Shown: one piece after another, positions 7,205-16,214 of the stretch
Numbering within the stretch: the stretch's first letter is position 1
Layout of the letters: every line of letters starts with the position of its first letter
Origin: an uncultured Dorea sp.
GTDB taxonomy: Bacteria; Bacillota; Clostridia; Lachnospirales; Lachnospiraceae
NCBI GenBank assembly: GCA_934307335.1
Contig: CAKRCL010000013.1
Coordinates: forward strand, 1-34,759
Length of the DNA: 34,759 bases
Reading direction: 5' to 3'
Notes under the pieces: generated by a model
Told to the model about the DNA's origin: nothing
Seen by the model: only the letters and a program-made list of their open reading frames with translations
The model's database searches: none
Made by a program: the position numbers and the translations under genes

Positions 7205-8305
7205 ATGGACAAGAACTATATATTAATACTTGGATGGGTTGCCGTCATGGCAATATTGTCTATGCTGACATCGGTAAAACGAGTAGAGACAGTGTGTGGA
7301 AAAAAAGAATATCGATGGAGACCGGGGTGGGCAGTTGTGACAGTATTGCCGCTTGTATGGATGTGCAGTCAACGTGGCGGCATTATGGATACAGGAGCAT
7401 ATCTGGAGGGATATAAGGATATGCCGAGAGCGTTTGGCGGGATTATATCATACATTGGAACGGTGAAAAAGGATAAAGGATTTTACTTTTTATCTGCAGT
7501 TATAAAATGTATTGTTGGAAATAGAAGTGTTGTATATCTATTTATTATAGCAGCTCTTCAGGCGGGAATGCTTTTTTATGTATATCGTAAATATTCCAGC
7601 AGATACCTTATGAGCTTTTTCTTGTTCCTTGCGTCAACAGACTATATATCATGGATGTTCAATGGAATAAGACAATTTACAGCGGTAACTATTACTTTTA
7701 TCGGAATAAAATTCATTTTGGATAAAAAGTATGCAAAAGCAATTGTATTGATTTTGATCGCATCGCTGATGCATCAAAGTGCATTGTTAATGATTCCATT
7801 TATTTTTATTGCACAGGGAAAAGCATGGAATAAGAAAACATTATTATTTATTCTGGCAGTTATAGTAGTTGTTGTATCAGTTGGAGAATTTACCAATATA
7901 TTGGACAGCGTGCTTGCGGAAACACAGTATAAGAATGTTGTATCTGACTGGCAGAGTTGGGAAGATGATGGAACCAATGTGTTACGTGTATTAGTATATG
8001 CGGTGCCGACTATATTATCGCTAATTGGGCTTAAATATATACGAAATGCGGATGATCCAATTATTAATCTCAGTACTAATATGTCGATTGTATCGGTTGG
8101 ATTTTACGTTGTATCTATGTTTACAAGTGGTATCTTTATTGGAAGACTTCCGATATATTTTTCATTGTATAGTTACATCTTATTGCCATGGGAAATTGAC
8201 AATATGTTTACAAAGAGATCAGCACGCTTGTTATATCTTATGACTATATGTGCTTATTTGGCATTTTATTATTATCAGATGCATTTTGCATGGAATTTTA
8301 TTTAA
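7205..8305 (+). CDS. EpsG/Wzy-type polysaccharide polymerase
   Basis: A 366-residue polytopic membrane protein with about ten hydrophobic segments. It has the marker N-x-x-RQ stretch (MFNGIRQFTAVTI) and the early GGIMDTGAYLEGYKDM segment typical of EpsG-family (PF14897) proteins, which polymerise lipid-linked repeat units outside the membrane. I chose ATG 7205, since GGAGAA at 7195-7200 sits just upstream; a TTG at 7193 would overlap that site. From here the DNA becomes clearly more AT-rich than the two genes before, marking the start of the variable part of the cluster. It is the only polymerase candidate in the window. Confidence 0.8.
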   Translation: MDKNYILILGWVAVMAILSMLTSVKRVETVCGKKEYRWRPGWAVVTVLPLVWMCSQRGGIMDTGAYLEGYKDMPRAFGGIISYIGTVKKDKGFYFLSAVIKCIVGNRSVVYLFIIAALQAGMLFYVYRKYSSRYLMSFFLFLASTDYISWMFNGIRQFTAVTITFIGIKFILDKKYAKAIVLILIASLMHQSALLMIPFIFIAQGKAWNKKTLLFILAVIVVVVSVGEFTNILDSVLAETQYKNVVSDWQSWEDDGTNVLRVLVYAVPTILSLIGLKYIRNADDPIINLSTNMSIVSVGFYVVSMFTSGIFIGRLPIYFSLYSYILLPWEIDNMFTKRSARLLYLMTICAYLAFYYYQMHFAWNFI

Positions 8306-8342
8306 AATACAAAGTTTCAATGTTAGGAATGGGGAGTTTATA

Positions 8343-9155
8343 ATGTATGAAAAGGATCCGGTAATCAGTGTAATTATGGGGATATATAATTGTGGAGATA
8401 CATTATCAGAGGCAATTGAATGTATAGTTAATCAGACCTTTGTAGACTGGGAATTAATTATGTGTGATGATGGATCAAGTGATGACACATACGAAATAGC
8501 AAGAAGCTATAAAGAAAAATATCCTGAGAAAATTATTGTATTACAAAATGAAAAGAACAGAGGATTAAATTACACTTTAAATAAATGTCTGAAACAGGCT
8601 AAGGGAAAATATATTGCAAGAATGGATGGAGATGACCGGTGTGATAGAGAGCGGTTCGCAATAGAAATAAACGTGTTGGAGAAAGAACCGGAAATATCAA
8701 TTGTCAGTACAGATATGGAGTTCTTCGATGAAAGTGGAGTCTGGGGAAAAATCAGTCACTCAGAGTATCCGATGCCGGAAGATTTTGTAAAAGAAAGTCC
8801 TTTTTGCCATGCGCCATGTATGGTAAAGAGAGAGGCATATATGAAAGTAAAGGGATATTCTGTTTCTGACAAGTTATTAAGAGTAGAAGACTATCATCTG
8901 TGGATAAAAATGTACAAATGTGGATATCGTGGGAAAAATATTCATAAATGTTTATATCAGATGCGGGATGACCGGAATGCATATAGCAGACGTTCTTTTA
9001 AAAATCGGCTGAATGAGTATTATGTGAAACGACTGGCAATAAAAACATTTCGATTGAAAAAGTGGAATTATTTGTTTGCTCTTCGACCGATTATTGTCGG
9101 CCTGTTACCGAATTTTATATATGATAAGTTGCATAAGGGAAGATTAGCAAAATAA
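8343..9155 (+). CDS. GT2-family glycosyltransferase
   Basis: A 270-residue GT-A fold enzyme. It opens PVISVIMGIYNCGDTLSEAI, the usual GT2 N-terminus, has the nucleotide-binding CDDGSSDDT at ~40-48 and a metal-binding ARMDGDD (in place of DSDD) near 95, then a W-x-x-R-like VEDYHLWIKM segment that fits the acceptor/catalytic region. The C-terminus is basic with one weakly hydrophobic stretch, suggesting peripheral membrane attachment. The start at 8343 is chosen because GGGGAG (8331-8336) is 6 bases upstream; the frame also stays open upstream into the polymerase gene, but without a ribosome binding site. Donor and acceptor are unknown. Confidence 0.88.
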   Translation: MYEKDPVISVIMGIYNCGDTLSEAIECIVNQTFVDWELIMCDDGSSDDTYEIARSYKEKYPEKIIVLQNEKNRGLNYTLNKCLKQAKGKYIARMDGDDRCDRERFAIEINVLEKEPEISIVSTDMEFFDESGVWGKISHSEYPMPEDFVKESPFCHAPCMVKREAYMKVKGYSVSDKLLRVEDYHLWIKMYKCGYRGKNIHKCLYQMRDDRNAYSRRSFKNRLNEYYVKRLAIKTFRLKKWNYLFALRPIIVGLLPNFIYDKLHKGRLAK

Positions 9156-9179
9156 GCGAGATGTAAGAGGTGATAGAAA

Positions 9180-9887
9180 GTGATTCCTAAAAAAATTCAT
9201 TATTGTTGGTTTGGAAGGGGAGAAAAACCGGAATTAGCAAAAAAATGCATTCAAAGCTGGAAAAAATACTGCCCGGATTATGAAATTATAGAGTGGAATG
9301 AAGATAATTTTGATATAGATCAATATCCATATTTGAGATGGTGTTATGATAATAAAAAGTGGGCGTTTTTAAGTGATTTAGTAAGATTATTAGTAGTATA
9401 TCAGAACGGAGGGATTTATTTTGATACAGATGTAGAAGTGATTAAAACACCGAATGATATGTTAATATGCAATGCATTTTATGGATTTGAGAATAACGAA
9501 AATATTTGTACTGGAATGGGATTTGGCGCAGAAGCAAAAAACAAGACAGTATATTCAATGATAAATGAATATATAAAATTAGTCCCAGATAAAGAGGGCA
9601 ATTTTCCAATTATAAAATGTCCGGAATTAAATACCAAAGCATTACTTCCCTATGGATTAAAATTGAATGGAAAATATCAAAAATTAGATGGAGCGGAAGT
9701 ATTCCCATATGATTATTTCAATCCATATGACGATCCGACAGGAAAGTTGAATAAAACAGAGAATACTGTGTCTATTCATTGGTATTCGAAAAGTTGGATG
9801 GATAAAAAGACGATTTTGAGAAGTAAAATTACAAAACCATTTCATCGCATTTTTGGTGTGGATTGTTTTAAGAGGTTAAAAAAGTGA
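9180..9887 (+). CDS. GT32-family (DXD) glycosyltransferase
   Basis: A 235-residue enzyme starting MIPKKIHYCWFGRGEKPE, the hallmark opening of the bacterial 'capsular polysaccharide synthesis / DXD sugar-binding' GT32 group. The DXD motif is in GGIYFDTDVEVI at ~78-89, preceded by the FLSDLVRLLVVYQNGG helix that is conserved in the family. HWYSKSW near the C-terminus is the conserved terminal His/Trp motif. GTG start at 9180 with AGAGGTG upstream. The stop overlaps the next gene's GTG by 4 bases (GTGA), so the pair is translationally coupled. The sugar transferred (Gal, GlcNAc or Man types occur in GT32) cannot be predicted. Confidence 0.9.
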   Translation: MIPKKIHYCWFGRGEKPELAKKCIQSWKKYCPDYEIIEWNEDNFDIDQYPYLRWCYDNKKWAFLSDLVRLLVVYQNGGIYFDTDVEVIKTPNDMLICNAFYGFENNENICTGMGFGAEAKNKTVYSMINEYIKLVPDKEGNFPIIKCPELNTKALLPYGLKLNGKYQKLDGAEVFPYDYFNPYDDPTGKLNKTENTVSIHWYSKSWMDKKTILRSKITKPFHRIFGVDCFKRLKK

Positions 9888-11080
9888 AGAAGATATTGAT
9901 TGTATCACATGCATTGGAATTGGGTGGCGCTGAGAGAAGTCTAATTGGACTACTGGATGCGATAGATAAAAAGGAGTATAAAGTAGATCTGTTTTTGTTA
10001 CGGCATGAAGGAGAGTTGATTTCTTTTATTCCGGAAGGTGTTAATTTATTACCTGAAATTCCGGCCTATACAGTACTTGCACGTCCAATGGTACAGACTT
10101 TGAAAGAAGGACATGTAATATTAACAGCAGCAAGAATGTATGGAAAAATAAAAGCAGATAAGTATATAAAAAAATGTGGACATACAGATAGTGGAGTACC
10201 ACTTGAATATAGCCATAGATATACATATCGCTTTATGCCGGAGATACAGCCGGCTGAGGAGTATGATTTGGCAATTAGTTTCCTGACTCCGCATTATATT
10301 GTTACACATAAGGTTCATGCCAAAAAGAAAATAGCCTGGATACATACAGATTATAGTAAGGTTCAGATTAATGAAAAATCAGAATTAGAGATGTGGTCGG
10401 CGTATGATCAGATAATTTCAATATCTGATGATGTGACAAAAACCTTTCAAAAAATCTTTCCAACTTTGTCAACGAAGATTATTAAAATAGAAAATATTAT
10501 TCCAGAAAAATTGATTATAAGCCAGTCAAAGGAATTTATTCCAGTAGAGGAGATGCCGGATGACAGTATAAAAATACTATCTATTGGAAGATATTGTACA
10601 GCAAAAAATTTTGATAATGTACCAAATATATGCAAACATTTGGTAAAACAAGGAATGAATGTAAGATGGTATCTTATTGGGTTTGGTCCAGATGAAAACC
10701 TTATTAAAGAAAAGATAAAAGAAGAGCATATGGAAAAAAATGTTATTATGCTTGGAAAGAAAGCGAATCCATATCCATATATTTGTAGATGTGATTTGTA
10801 TGTGCAACCTTCAAGGTATGAGGGAAAGTGTGTTTCTGTAAAAGAGGCACAGATGTTGGGAAAGGCTGTGGTAATTACTAATTATGCTACGGCAAACAGT
10901 CAAGTGGAAAATGGAGTAGATGGTATAATTGTGACCATGGATAATGAAAAGTGTGCAGTGGAAATTGCAAGGATATTAAAGGATGGAGAAAAAATGAAGA
11001 GAATGTCACAGAAGTGTACAGAAAAGAATTATTCTAATGTTACAGAAGTAAAAAAAATATATAGTATGTGTAAATGCTAA
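9884..11080 (+). CDS. GT4-family (GT-B) glycosyltransferase
   Basis: 398 residues, opening KKILIVSHALELGGAERSLI, where the GGAERS loop is the glycine-rich acceptor-side loop of GT4 enzymes. The C-terminal Rossmann half has ILSIGRYCTAKNFDNVP and the E-x7-E motif in SRYEGKCVSVKEAQMLG, which binds the nucleotide sugar. The GTG start overlaps the stop of the GT32 gene; AGAGGT at 9871-9876 is the ribosome binding site. A retaining mechanism is expected for the family. The product ends in a short Cys-containing tail (YSMCKC), which is unremarkable. Confidence 0.9.
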   Translation: MKKILIVSHALELGGAERSLIGLLDAIDKKEYKVDLFLLRHEGELISFIPEGVNLLPEIPAYTVLARPMVQTLKEGHVILTAARMYGKIKADKYIKKCGHTDSGVPLEYSHRYTYRFMPEIQPAEEYDLAISFLTPHYIVTHKVHAKKKIAWIHTDYSKVQINEKSELEMWSAYDQIISISDDVTKTFQKIFPTLSTKIIKIENIIPEKLIISQSKEFIPVEEMPDDSIKILSIGRYCTAKNFDNVPNICKHLVKQGMNVRWYLIGFGPDENLIKEKIKEEHMEKNVIMLGKKANPYPYICRCDLYVQPSRYEGKCVSVKEAQMLGKAVVITNYATANSQVENGVDGIIVTMDNEKCAVEIARILKDGEKMKRMSQKCTEKNYSNVTEVKKIYSMCKC

Positions 11081-11116
11081 TTAGATTAATTTTGTAATGA
11101 GAAAGAGGAAAAAAGA

Positions 11117-12115
11117 ATGGCATTGGTTAGTATTGTTGTTCCAATTTACAAAGTCGAAAAATACTTATCAAGATGTGTTCAGTCGTTGTTGAATCAGACT
11201 TTGAAAGATATTGAGATAATCTTGGTTGATGATGGATCGCCGGATAAATGTCCTGAAATGTGTGAGGACTATTTGAAAGCAGATAAGAGAGTTAAAGTTG
11301 TGCATAAAGTGAACGGTGGACTAAGCAGTGCGCGGAATGTTGGAATCGATGTGGCCACTGGAAAATATATAGGTTTTGTTGATTCGGATGATTCAATATT
11401 ACCTACTATGTATGAAGAATTATATAACGTGATTAATAAGTATAATTGTGATTTCGTTATGTCGGATTATGAGAGGATTACGCGTGATGGAAGAGAAAAT
11501 TTAAAAACTCTTAATATTGCAAAAGGATACTATGATAAGAACCGGATTATTAAAGAAATTTATCCAGAGCTAATTATGGGGCGTAATCTGGATTATGGTC
11601 CATTGTTGTCAGTTTGGCATTGTTTATACAATTCGGATTTTTTGAGACGGTATAATTTACGATTTGATGAAGAGGTTAAATGGTCGGAAGATAATATTTT
11701 TAGTGCATTTGTTGGGTATTATGCTAATTCTTTTTATTATTTAAAGGGAAGAGGATTATATAAGTATTATGAAAATGCGGGAACAATTACGACCAGTTAT
11801 CGTGAAGGTGCGTGGAATGTTTATTGTACTATGAATGACCATCTGAGAATGTTTTTTGACAATAAAAAAGAGTATAATTTTTCACAACAATTAAATTTGC
11901 ATCAGATTTATTATGCATGCAATTGTTTGGGACAATTAAAGCATGCAGATTTAGATAAAGAAGTAAGAAATAGAAAGGCGCAGGAAATTTTAAAATCTGA
12001 AAAATTAGCAGAGGCTTTTTATAAATTCGCTTATCCGAAAGAATGGTCATGTAAACTGAAGGTACAGATTTGGTTGATAAGGCATAAAATGTGGAATGTA
12101 TTAAAGAAAATATAA
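11117..12115 (+). CDS. GT2-family glycosyltransferase
   Basis: 332 residues with the full GT2 signature: SIVVPIYKVEKYLSRCVQS at the N-terminus, LVDDGSPDKCPEMC (~36-49), GLSSARNVGI and the metal site GFVDSDDSI (~87-95), then a conserved WSEDNIF in the acceptor region. The C-terminal ~100 residues are a variable helical part with a basic end, as in WbbD/EpsJ-like enzymes. Ribosome binding site AGAGG lies about 7-12 bases before ATG 11117. A 36-base gap separates it from the GT4 gene. Donor sugar unknown. Confidence 0.9.
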   Translation: MALVSIVVPIYKVEKYLSRCVQSLLNQTLKDIEIILVDDGSPDKCPEMCEDYLKADKRVKVVHKVNGGLSSARNVGIDVATGKYIGFVDSDDSILPTMYEELYNVINKYNCDFVMSDYERITRDGRENLKTLNIAKGYYDKNRIIKEIYPELIMGRNLDYGPLLSVWHCLYNSDFLRRYNLRFDEEVKWSEDNIFSAFVGYYANSFYYLKGRGLYKYYENAGTITTSYREGAWNVYCTMNDHLRMFFDNKKEYNFSQQLNLHQIYYACNCLGQLKHADLDKEVRNRKAQEILKSEKLAEAFYKFAYPKEWSCKLKVQIWLIRHKMWNVLKKI

Positions 12116-12128
12116 GGAGCAGATGATA

Positions 12129-13118
12129 ATGTGTAAGATTTCAATAGTTATGCCTGTTTATAATAAAGAAAAATACATAGCAAGAGGAATTCATTCTATT
12201 CTTGTACAGACATTTAAGGATTGGGAATTAATTATCATTGATGATGGGTCGACTGACGGCTCTTTAAACCAATGCAAAAAATTCCGAGATTCAAGAATTC
12301 AAGTATTTCATACTTTAAATAGAGGTGTGTCTGAAGCACGAAATTTAGGGATTAGTAAAGCTACGGGAGAGTATATTACTTTTATAGATAGTGATGATTT
12401 TGTTGCAGAGAATTATCTTGAAAAAATATATAGACCAGATGAAGAAATGGTAATTGGTGGAGTAGCAAAAGTTGATATAAACGGAAAAGTTATAGAACGA
12501 ATACGTCCATATTTAGACGGGAATGTATATATAGAAGATATGGCGAAAACTTTCTATAAAGAACAATTAGCTACCGGAATTTATGGTTTTGTATCATCAA
12601 AACTTATAAAAAAAAGCGTGATAGAAAAAAACAAGATACGATTTGATAGTAAAATAAATTTGGCAGAAGATTATGATTTCTTTTTAAAAATATATGGATG
12701 TATTGAACAAGTATGGTTTACAGATTATGCAGGATATTATTATGAGCAGGAAACTATAAATTCTGCTATCACGATGGATGATAACAAGATAGATTTTTTT
12801 GAACAGATTAATATTCAAAAGAAAACAAAATCATTTTTAAGAAAGAATCATTCATTTGGAGAATGGGAAGAAAAGCAATATAATCAAATAATTTCGAATT
12901 ATGCGTATACAATTCTAATGATGAGTGCAACGAAAGGAAAAAAAATATATAGCAATAATTTTAACAGATTGAAGAAAGAACATATAGTTTATCTGGGAGA
13001 AGGCGGAAAAGCTATGCAGATAATAATGTCAGGATATAATCGTGGATTAACAAGCGGAACATATGTTGTTTTGAGGCTGAAGAAAGCAATACATAATGTG
13101 TTAAAAGGGGAAAGGTAA
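12129..13118 (+). CDS. GT2-family glycosyltransferase
   Basis: 329 residues. It opens CKISIVMPVYNKEKYIARGI, with IIDDGSTDGS, GVSEARNLGIS and FIDSDDF as the nucleotide- and metal-binding motifs, and LAEDYDFFLKIYG as the likely catalytic-loop region. Two in-frame ATGs exist: 12123 would be only 3 bases from AAGGAG (12114-12119), whereas 12129 is 9 bases away, so 12129 is preferred. The ribosome binding site overlaps the stop of the previous GT2 gene. The next gene follows after 2 bases. This second consecutive GT2 gene is clearly divergent from its neighbour, so it is not a recent duplication. Confidence 0.88.
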   Translation: MCKISIVMPVYNKEKYIARGIHSILVQTFKDWELIIIDDGSTDGSLNQCKKFRDSRIQVFHTLNRGVSEARNLGISKATGEYITFIDSDDFVAENYLEKIYRPDEEMVIGGVAKVDINGKVIERIRPYLDGNVYIEDMAKTFYKEQLATGIYGFVSSKLIKKSVIEKNKIRFDSKINLAEDYDFFLKIYGCIEQVWFTDYAGYYYEQETINSAITMDDNKIDFFEQINIQKKTKSFLRKNHSFGEWEEKQYNQIISNYAYTILMMSATKGKKIYSNNFNRLKKEHIVYLGEGGKAMQIIMSGYNRGLTSGTYVVLRLKKAIHNVLKGER

Positions 13119-13120
13119 GC

Positions 13121-14284
13121 ATGAGAAAAATTTTTTTATATAATCATGGCGGTAGTGAAAATCACGGATGTGAAGCACTGGTTCGCACTGTGTGTGAATT
13201 GTTTAAAGAGGAAGATCTTATCCTATATTCAGAAATGCCGCAACAGGATTTACATTATGGTATTCAGCAGTTTGCTGATGTTAAAAGTGCAAAAAATGCA
13301 TATTCAAAACTGTCTCCTAGTTTTATTAAAGCGTATTATAGCTTGAAAAAGAAAAATGATTATTTCTCAATAGATATATTACCATATAGAAAGACTATAA
13401 AAGAATTTAGGACAGGAGATATAGAGATATCGGTAGGTGGAGACATTTATTGTTATGATGACTATCCGAAATACATTCAATTGCATCAAATGATCTGCCA
13501 ACGAGGCTGTAAGACAATTCTTTTAGGATGTTCTTTAAATGAAAAATTATTTAATGATCCGAAATTTGTCGAGGATATGAAATCATATGATTATATTTCG
13601 GCAAGAGAATCTTTGACTTATGAATTATTAAAAAAGGCCGGGATTAAAAGTATCGGATTGTCACCGGATTCAGCATTTACATTACCAAAAGAAGAAGTGC
13701 AATTACCATCTAATTTTATTGAAAATAATACAGTGGGAATCAATGTAAGTCCATTAGTAATGGAACGGGAGCAAGAAGATAATGTGTTGTTGGATAACTA
13801 CAGAAATCTCATAGCTTATATTTTAAATAAGACAGATTATGCGGTTGCATTGATTCCGCATGTGATATGGTCGGGAAACGATGATAGAAGCATTTTGAAT
13901 AAATTATATGATGAATTTAAAAAGAGTAAGAGAATTGTAGTGATTCAGGATTGTAATTGTATGCAGTTAAAAGGCTATATAGCGAAATGTCGGTTCTTTG
14001 TGGGTGCAAGGACCCATGCGACTATTGCAGCATATTCTACAGAAGTTCCGACTCTTGTTGTAGGATATTCTATAAAATCCAGGGGAATAGCGAAAGATAT
14101 ATTTGGAAGTGAAGAAAATTATGTGATTCCTGTTGAGCAGATAAAAGAAGAAAATAAATTGACACAGACATTTATTTGGTTGCAGGGAAATGAGAATCAT
14201 ATAAAGGAACACTTGAAGAAAAGAATGCCGCAATATATAAAAGACGCAGAAAAAGTAAAGGAAAAAATAAAAGAATTTTTTTAG
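13121..14284 (+). CDS. Polysaccharide pyruvyl transferase family protein
   Basis: 387 residues of the PS_pyruv_trans (CsaB/GumL-like) family. These enzymes transfer pyruvate from phosphoenolpyruvate to a sugar, giving an acidic ketal. Seen: the opening IFLYNHGGSENHGCEALVR, ISVGGDIYCYDDYP, the mid-protein SARESLTYELLKKAGIK, a second-domain start GINVSPLV, and the C-terminal ARTHATIAAYSTEVPTLVVGYS, where the H-A-x-I-x-A motif is typical of the family. GGGGAAAGG lies just before ATG 13121. It suggests a negatively charged product. Some family members in glycan loci act differently, so pyruvylation itself is inferred. Confidence 0.88.
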   Translation: MRKIFLYNHGGSENHGCEALVRTVCELFKEEDLILYSEMPQQDLHYGIQQFADVKSAKNAYSKLSPSFIKAYYSLKKKNDYFSIDILPYRKTIKEFRTGDIEISVGGDIYCYDDYPKYIQLHQMICQRGCKTILLGCSLNEKLFNDPKFVEDMKSYDYISARESLTYELLKKAGIKSIGLSPDSAFTLPKEEVQLPSNFIENNTVGINVSPLVMEREQEDNVLLDNYRNLIAYILNKTDYAVALIPHVIWSGNDDRSILNKLYDEFKKSKRIVVIQDCNCMQLKGYIAKCRFFVGARTHATIAAYSTEVPTLVVGYSIKSRGIAKDIFGSEENYVIPVEQIKEENKLTQTFIWLQGNENHIKEHLKKRMPQYIKDAEKVKEKIKEFF

Positions 14285-14294
14285 GATATGAATA

Positions 14295-15296
14295 ATGGAT
14301 TTGATAAGTATTATTGTGCCAATTTACAATGCAGAAAAAGTTATAAAACGATGTATAGAATCAATATCACGACAGTCTTATGAAATGTTAGAAATTATTC
14401 TGGTTGATGATGGATCAACAGACCAAAGCTTAGAAATTTGTGAAGATATGTCTGAAAAGGATTCAAGAATTAAGATTATACATCAAAACAATGGTGGGGT
14501 TAGTAGAGCAAGAAATACTGGACTAAAAAAAGCAACGGGACAATATATTATGATGGTTGACAGTGATGATTATCTATATGAAAGGGCTGTCGAATTAATG
14601 CTTAGGGAGATAAAGAAGAATAAGGCAGATTTAGCTATTTGTGGATTTGAAAGAGGAATGGATGAAGCATTTCCTTTTTCAATAGATTTATCTTTGGAAA
14701 GTTCAGTAATTGATAATAGAGAGGCGCTGAACAGAATTTATAAGAATGATTATTGTGCTTTACAATATGTTGCACCGTGGGCAAAGTTATATGCGCGTAG
14801 ACTGTTCGATAATATAATATATCCGGAAGGAAAGATATTTGAAGATATTTATATAACTCATCATATATTGTATAAATGTGGAAGAATTGCTGTTTTACCA
14901 CAGAGAATGGTATACTATTCGTTTTGTGATAATAGTTTGATGAATAAACCATTTCACTTAGGAAAATTAGATTATCTGGAAGCATTGGAAGAAAGAATTT
15001 ATTTTTTTAAAGATTGTGGATTTGATGAACTTGAGGACGTGGCTTATGATGAGTATTTACATTCTCTTATATGGGAATATTCCCGAACGAGAGATATTTT
15101 ACATGACAAGAATGCCATGAATAAAATTTCTGATTGCTTTAAAAAAATATATAAAGTGGGGCATGCCAGTAAAAGATATCCGCAAGAGACAGTATGGTAT
15201 TTGAAGACCTTTGCAATTAATCCGGAGATAATAGTATTATATTGGAAAATCAACTCGGTGTTTGAAAAAATATGGAGAAAGAAGAATGAAAACTGA
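14295..15296 (+). CDS. GT2-family glycosyltransferase
   Basis: 333 residues. The motifs are SIIVPIYNAEKVIKRCIES, LVDDGSTDQSLEIC, GGVSRARNTGL and MVDSDDYLYERA (~86-97), then FEDIYITHHILYKC in place of the usual EDxxF motif. AGGA at 14283-14286 is 8 bases before ATG 14295; the gene follows the pyruvyl transferase after 10 bases. Its last 11 bases overlap the next glycosyltransferase gene, indicating coupled translation. It belongs to the same broad subgroup as the 11117 gene but is not a copy of it. Confidence 0.9.
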   Translation: MDLISIIVPIYNAEKVIKRCIESISRQSYEMLEIILVDDGSTDQSLEICEDMSEKDSRIKIIHQNNGGVSRARNTGLKKATGQYIMMVDSDDYLYERAVELMLREIKKNKADLAICGFERGMDEAFPFSIDLSLESSVIDNREALNRIYKNDYCALQYVAPWAKLYARRLFDNIIYPEGKIFEDIYITHHILYKCGRIAVLPQRMVYYSFCDNSLMNKPFHLGKLDYLEALEERIYFFKDCGFDELEDVAYDEYLHSLIWEYSRTRDILHDKNAMNKISDCFKKIYKVGHASKRYPQETVWYLKTFAINPEIIVLYWKINSVFEKIWRKKNEN

Positions 15297-16209
15297 AAAG
15301 GTAAGTATTGTAACACCATGCTATAACGGAGAAAAATATTTGGAACGATTTTTAAAGTCCATACTTAATCAAAGCTACGGAAATATAGAGTTGATATTTA
15401 TAAACGATGGATCAACAGATCAGACAGAAGAGATTATTAAAAAATATAAAGAAGAATTTGATTTACGTAATATAGAATTAACATATTTGTTTCAGGAAAA
15501 TGCGGGACAGGCTGCAGCTTTAAATAATGGATTGAAATATGTTCAGGGAGATTATTTATTATGTATGGATTCAGATGATGAGATTAGTGAGAATTTTGTA
15601 AAATGTAGAGTTCGGTTTTTACAGGAAAATTCTGCATATGTGTATTGTTATGGAAAAGTTGAATTTATTAAGAATGAATCAATACAAATAAAAGAAAAAA
15701 GAAAAGAATGTGAAAATAGATTATCTTTTTTTGAAGATATATTGTTTGTTAAGAATGTATTTTTTACTGGATATTTTATGAGAATAGATGCATTAGATAA
15801 AGTAATAGAAAAACGAGAAATATATACGGGAAGAGGAGGACAGAATGCACAAATACTTCTTCCTTTAGCTTGGTATTATGGAGAGCCAGGTTATGTAAAA
15901 GAATCAGTATATAAGTATTATATTCATCCAGAAAGTCATTCACATAGTCAGGATACAGGAGAAAAAATTATTGATCAATTGTTGGATTATGAACAGATTT
16001 TGCTTGAAACAATAAAGAAAATAAAAGATAAAAGAGCAAGTGAATATATTATGCCAGTTCGACAGCATTATGCAAGGCTTCGGTATGGAAATGCAATAGA
16101 TACACAGAATAAAATACTCATTCGGAAATATTTCAAGGAATTAAAGCGGATAAAAAGGCCGACGCTTAGGGAGTTTGGACTATATATAAAGAAAATGGTA
16201 TTTAGGTAA
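15286..16209 (+). CDS. GT2-family glycosyltransferase
   Basis: 307 residues with KVSIVTPCYNGEKYLERFL, FINDGSTDQTEEI, NAGQAAALNNGL and CMDSDDEIS, a standard GT2 N-terminal half. In the second half GGQNAQILLPLAWYYG is the conserved acceptor-side segment. The start is ATG 15286, 8 bases after GGAG (15274-15277), inside the end of the preceding gene (11-bp overlap). The C-terminus is strongly basic. The Gln-Ala-Ala-Ala after the NAG motif, rather than SxARN, places it in a different GT2 subgroup from the 11117, 12129 and 14295 enzymes. Confidence 0.88.
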   Translation: MKTEKVSIVTPCYNGEKYLERFLKSILNQSYGNIELIFINDGSTDQTEEIIKKYKEEFDLRNIELTYLFQENAGQAAALNNGLKYVQGDYLLCMDSDDEISENFVKCRVRFLQENSAYVYCYGKVEFIKNESIQIKEKRKECENRLSFFEDILFVKNVFFTGYFMRIDALDKVIEKREIYTGRGGQNAQILLPLAWYYGEPGYVKESVYKYYIHPESHSHSQDTGEKIIDQLLDYEQILLETIKKIKDKRASEYIMPVRQHYARLRYGNAIDTQNKILIRKYFKELKRIKRPTLREFGLYIKKMVFR

Positions 16210-16214
16210 AAAGG

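Noticed and set aside
8250..8342. N-terminal extension of the GT2 enzyme starting at 8250
   Set aside because: It overlaps the polymerase gene, has no ribosome binding site, and the GT2 fold starts right after ATG 8343, which has GGGGAG.
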